32,794 nt of DNA. Origin: an uncultured Oscillibacter sp. (GTDB taxonomy: Bacteria > Bacillota > Clostridia > Oscillospirales > Oscillospiraceae). The notes below the pieces were generated by a model. That model was not told the DNA's origin and made no database searches. It worked only from the letters and a program-made list of their open reading frames with translations. How positions within the stretch are numbered: position 1 is the stretch's first letter; each line of letters begins with the position of its first letter. Location: assembly GCA_910585165.1 (NCBI GenBank), contig CAJUBX010000015.1, positions 1 to 32,794 on the forward strand, written 5' to 3'. The translations under genes were made by a program, and so were the position numbers. Shown here in pieces: positions 30,382-32,794 of the stretch.

Positions 30382-31476
30382 ATGCTGAAATTCATTCACG
30401 CGGCGGACTTCCATCTGGACAGCGCCTTTTCCTCCCTGCCCGCCGGACGGGCGGCGGAGCGGCGGCGGGAGAGCCGGGAGCTTCCCTTCCGGCTGGCGGA
30501 CTATGTAAACGCCCACGGCGTGCAGCTGGTGCTGCTGGCCGGGGACCTTTTCGACAGCTCCGTCCCCTACCGGGAGACCGGCGAGGCCCTGGCCCAGGCC
30601 CTGGGCCGCATGAACGCCCAGGTGGCCGCCGCTCCGGGGAATCACGACTGGTACGGCCCCGGCAGTCCCTGGCTGACGGTGGACTGGCCGGAAAACGTCC
30701 ATATTTTTCAAAAGAGCGCCATGGACTCCATGGATTTTCCGGAGCTGGGCGTAACCGTCCACGGCGCGGCCTTCACCTCCCCGGAACAGGGAACCAGCCT
30801 TCTTGCGGGCTTTCGCCCGCCGGAGGATGGGCGGGTCCACCTGGGCCTGCTCCACGGGGAAATCGACCCTTCGGAGGACCGCTACAACCCCATCCGCAGG
30901 GAGGAAATCGCCGCCAGCGGCCTTGCCTACCTGGCCTTGGGACATATCCACAAGCGGGGCGAGCCAAAGCTGTACGGCTCCACCCTCTGCGCCTGGCCCG
31001 GCTGCATCGAGGGGCGGGGCTTTGACGAGCTGGGGCAAAAGGGCTTTTACGAGGGCATTATCGATGGCGGAAGGGTCTCCTTGACTTTCGTGCCCTTCGC
31101 CCGGCGGCGGTATGAGATTTTGGAGGTAGACGTGACGGGCCGCTCTCCCCGGGAGGCCGTGGAGGCCGCCCTGCCCGGCGGCACGGAGGAGAGCCTTTAC
31201 CGCATTTTCCTCACCGGCGAAACCGGGGAGGGCGGCGCGGACGCAAAAGCCCTGGAAACGGCCCTGGCCGGGCGGTTTTACGCCCTGGAGATCCGGGACC
31301 GCACCCGGGTGGCGGAGGACGTCTGGACCCGGGCCGGGGAGGACTCCCTGCGGGGACTGTTCCTTCGGGAGCTCCGGGCGAAGTGGGACGCCGCCGGGGA
31401 CGAGGCGGAGCGGGAGGCCATTACCCAGGCGGTGCGCTTCGGCCTGGCGGCCCTGGACCACCGAGACCTGGGCTGA
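30382..31476 (+). CDS. SbcD/YhaO-like DNA repair nuclease subunit
   Basis: 364-residue calcineurin-like metallophosphoesterase of the Mre11/SbcD type. Ligands visible: D9 and H11 (ADFHLDSAF), D55 (AGDLFDSS), N87-H88-D89 (GNHDW), H158 (LLHGEID), H188 and H190 (LGHIHKRG). A C-terminal cap follows from about residue 240. Such nucleases normally act with an SMC-like ATPase (SbcC or YhaN) encoded next to them; here a terminator and a convergent gene follow, so the partner is elsewhere or absent. GGGGAGGCGCGG precedes ATG 30382. Confidence 0.88.
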   Translation: MLKFIHAADFHLDSAFSSLPAGRAAERRRESRELPFRLADYVNAHGVQLVLLAGDLFDSSVPYRETGEALAQALGRMNAQVAAAPGNHDWYGPGSPWLTVDWPENVHIFQKSAMDSMDFPELGVTVHGAAFTSPEQGTSLLAGFRPPEDGRVHLGLLHGEIDPSEDRYNPIRREEIAASGLAYLALGHIHKRGEPKLYGSTLCAWPGCIEGRGFDELGQKGFYEGIIDGGRVSLTFVPFARRRYEILEVDVTGRSPREAVEAALPGGTEESLYRIFLTGETGEGGADAKALETALAGRFYALEIRDRTRVAEDVWTRAGEDSLRGLFLRELRAKWDAAGDEAEREAITQAVRFGLAALDHRDLG

Positions 31477-31574
31477 GGCGGGCTTCAAACCGGACGAAGC
31501 GGCCTCCTTTGAAGGCAGGCCCGGAGAGACCCCGGCCAGGCGGCCCGGTCTGGAAGAAACGTATCGGAGAACGG

Positions 31575-31613
31575 AAGAAGCGGGCGTGTCCAGGAAGGAC
31601 ACGCCCGCTTCTT
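31575..31613. terminator. Bidirectional terminator between the SbcD-like and alcohol dehydrogenase genes
   Basis: Perfect 17-bp stem from 31575-31591 to 31597-31613 (core arm GAAGCGGGCGTGTCC), loop AGGAA, short T run on each strand. It separates the two convergent genes. Confidence 0.85.
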
Positions 31614-31639
31614 TCATACAGGCTATGCAGGAACGGCGC

Positions 31640-32791
31640 TCAGAAGCACTTGCGGTAAATGGCTTCCTCGCTCTCCAGGTCGAAGGGATAGTAGGCGTTG
31701 GTCATCAGGCGCTGCTGGTTGGCCTCCACGCTCTGGGGGAACTTCTTGAAGTCCTCCTCGGTGAAGCCACAGTCCCGCAGGGGCCGCAGGGGCAGGATGC
31801 GCTGGAGCAGGGCGTTCATCTCGGGGATGGCGTTCTTGGCCTCGCAGCCCAGGATGCGGGCCACCAGCTCCTTGAAGCGCATGATCTCGCCGTCGGGGTT
31901 CTTCTCGTCATAGTAGTCCATGATGGCGCCGAAGAGCATATAGTTGCTCTCGCCGTGGGCCACGTGATAGGTGCCGCCCAGGGGGAAGCTCATGCCGTGG
32001 ACAGGGCCGCAGCCCGCCTTCAGGAAGGCGATGCCCGCGTAGAAAGAAGCGGTCACGAACTCGTCCAGATACTCGAACCGGGCGTCCTGGCCCTTCTCGT
32101 CGATGAGCTTGAAGCCCTTGAGGATCATGTCCATGGCCTTCTCGGAGAAGAGCTCGCTGGTCATGGTCTTGCGGTGGGGGCTCAGGAAGGACTCGGTGGC
32201 GTGCACCAGCGCGTCGATGGCGGAGCAGGCGAAGGGCTTGTAGGGCAGGGTCTTGATGAGGTCGGGAATCAGGCAGACCTTGTTGGGGATGATGTCGTCG
32301 GACACCAGGCCCAGCTTGGTCTCGCCGCCGGTCAGCACGCCGTCCTTTTCGTCCTTGACGATGGCGACGGAAATGTTGGTGCACTCGGAGCCCGTGCCGC
32401 AGGTGGTGGGGATGGCGATGACGTCCTTCTCGTGCTGGACGGGGAAGCGCTTGAAGTACAGGTTGTGCACGGTGTCGGGGCGCTTGCAGCCCAGCAGCTT
32501 GCAAAGGTCCATGATGGCGCCGCCGCCCACGGCGATGACCCGGTCATAGCTCTCGTAGGGGATGGCGTCGTACATGGTCTGGATCATGGCCTCGGAGGGC
32601 TCGCCCGCGCCGAACTTCTCCTGGAAGACATACTGGCACTTGAGACCCAGGTCCTTCATGAAGGGGGTGTAGATGAACTCGTTGGTCAGCACCACGTCCC
32701 GCTCGCCCAGCTTGAACTCCTCCGCCATGGCGGCGAAGGTATCGAACTTGTACACGGTGGGGGCAAAGATGATCTCCCGCTTATCGGCCAT
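31640..32791 (-). CDS. 4hbD: 4-hydroxybutyrate dehydrogenase, iron-containing ADH family
   Basis: NAD-dependent reduction of succinate semialdehyde to 4-hydroxybutyrate on the succinate/4-aminobutyrate to butyrate route. 383 residues, close in pattern to Clostridium kluyveri 4HbD: PTVYKFDTF, VLTNEFIYTPF, VFQEKFGAGEPS, IPTTCGTGSECTN, HGESNYMLFGA. NAD motif GGGAIMD at 89-95; iron ligands D193, H197 (IDALVHATES), H265 (GPVHGMS) and H279 (HVAHGE). The start ATG at 32791 is three bases from the window edge, so promoter and ribosome site are not visible. Codon choice is strongly biased (AAG, TTC, GAG), suggesting high expression. Confidence 0.9.
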   Translation of the reverse strand: MADKREIIFAPTVYKFDTFAAMAEEFKLGERDVVLTNEFIYTPFMKDLGLKCQYVFQEKFGAGEPSEAMIQTMYDAIPYESYDRVIAVGGGAIMDLCKLLGCKRPDTVHNLYFKRFPVQHEKDVIAIPTTCGTGSECTNISVAIVKDEKDGVLTGGETKLGLVSDDIIPNKVCLIPDLIKTLPYKPFACSAIDALVHATESFLSPHRKTMTSELFSEKAMDMILKGFKLIDEKGQDARFEYLDEFVTASFYAGIAFLKAGCGPVHGMSFPLGGTYHVAHGESNYMLFGAIMDYYDEKNPDGEIMRFKELVARILGCEAKNAIPEMNALLQRILPLRPLRDCGFTEEDFKKFPQSVEANQQRLMTNAYYPFDLESEEAIYRKCF

Positions 32792-32794
32792 CAG

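Overview
The window reads as one gene-dense, high-GC chromosomal segment of a spore-forming Firmicute, most likely a gut Oscillospiraceae-type clostridium (Oscillibacter/Flavonifractor/Lawsonibacter-like; inferred from gene content, not searched). Pointers are SpmA/SpmB, an AbrB-type regulator, KtrA/KtrB, an NdoA-like MazF, the short HisG plus HisZ architecture, a 4-hydroxybutyrate dehydrogenase typical of butyrate formers, strong GGAGG ribosome sites and TTG/GTG starts.

Layout. 1-2105: the end of a KtrB potassium channel subunit (cut by the window edge), KtrA, and a 59-residue orphan. 2158-3171 (minus): a PLP threonine-aldolase-type lyase, transcribed away from 3325-6352, a three-gene surface acylation operon (DUF4358 lipoprotein, MBOAT acyltransferase, DHHW/AlgX-like protein). 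6357-6580: five hairpins in a row, the first and last with the same arms. 6579-8130: class II fumarase behind a promoter, a palindrome and a structured leader. 8378-17541: one transcription unit with every histidine-biosynthesis step: a HisZ-HisG fusion, then hisD, C, B, H, a Nim/PNPOx-like flavoprotein, hisA, hisF, a cysteine-rich unknown, hisIE and a PHP histidinol-phosphatase, closed by an intrinsic terminator. 17702-19203: abrB-like regulator divergent from spmA-spmB.

19204-21134 is an accessory scar: a 161-bp MITE with a TAA target duplication, short repeats, a tyrosine-recombinase pseudogene with two frameshifts and an internal stop, one isolated type I-C-like CRISPR repeat, and the decapitated start of a GNAT acetyltransferase gene fused to the spacer side of that repeat.

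21135-32791: DUF421 and DUF4363 (minus), an unrecognised protein, a membrane-anchored XRE regulator (minus) divergent from the NAD(P)HX repair enzyme Nnr and a lipoprotein, a MazF toxin with its own promoter and long leader but no adjacent antitoxin, two unknown proteins, NrdR, a YmdB-type phosphodiesterase, a YbaK-type tRNA-editing protein, an SbcD-like nuclease without SbcC, and (minus) 4-hydroxybutyrate dehydrogenase.

How it works together: most genes are housekeeping (potassium homeostasis, amino-acid synthesis, metabolite repair, deoxyribonucleotide control, tRNA editing, sporulation). The unusual parts are the HisZ-HisG fusion that keeps an internal ribosome site, the two non-histidine genes locked into the his operon, the hairpin array, the symmetric divergent promoters and the CRISPR/integrase scar. 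No tRNA or rRNA gene was seen. All family calls come from reading motifs by eye; no database search was run.
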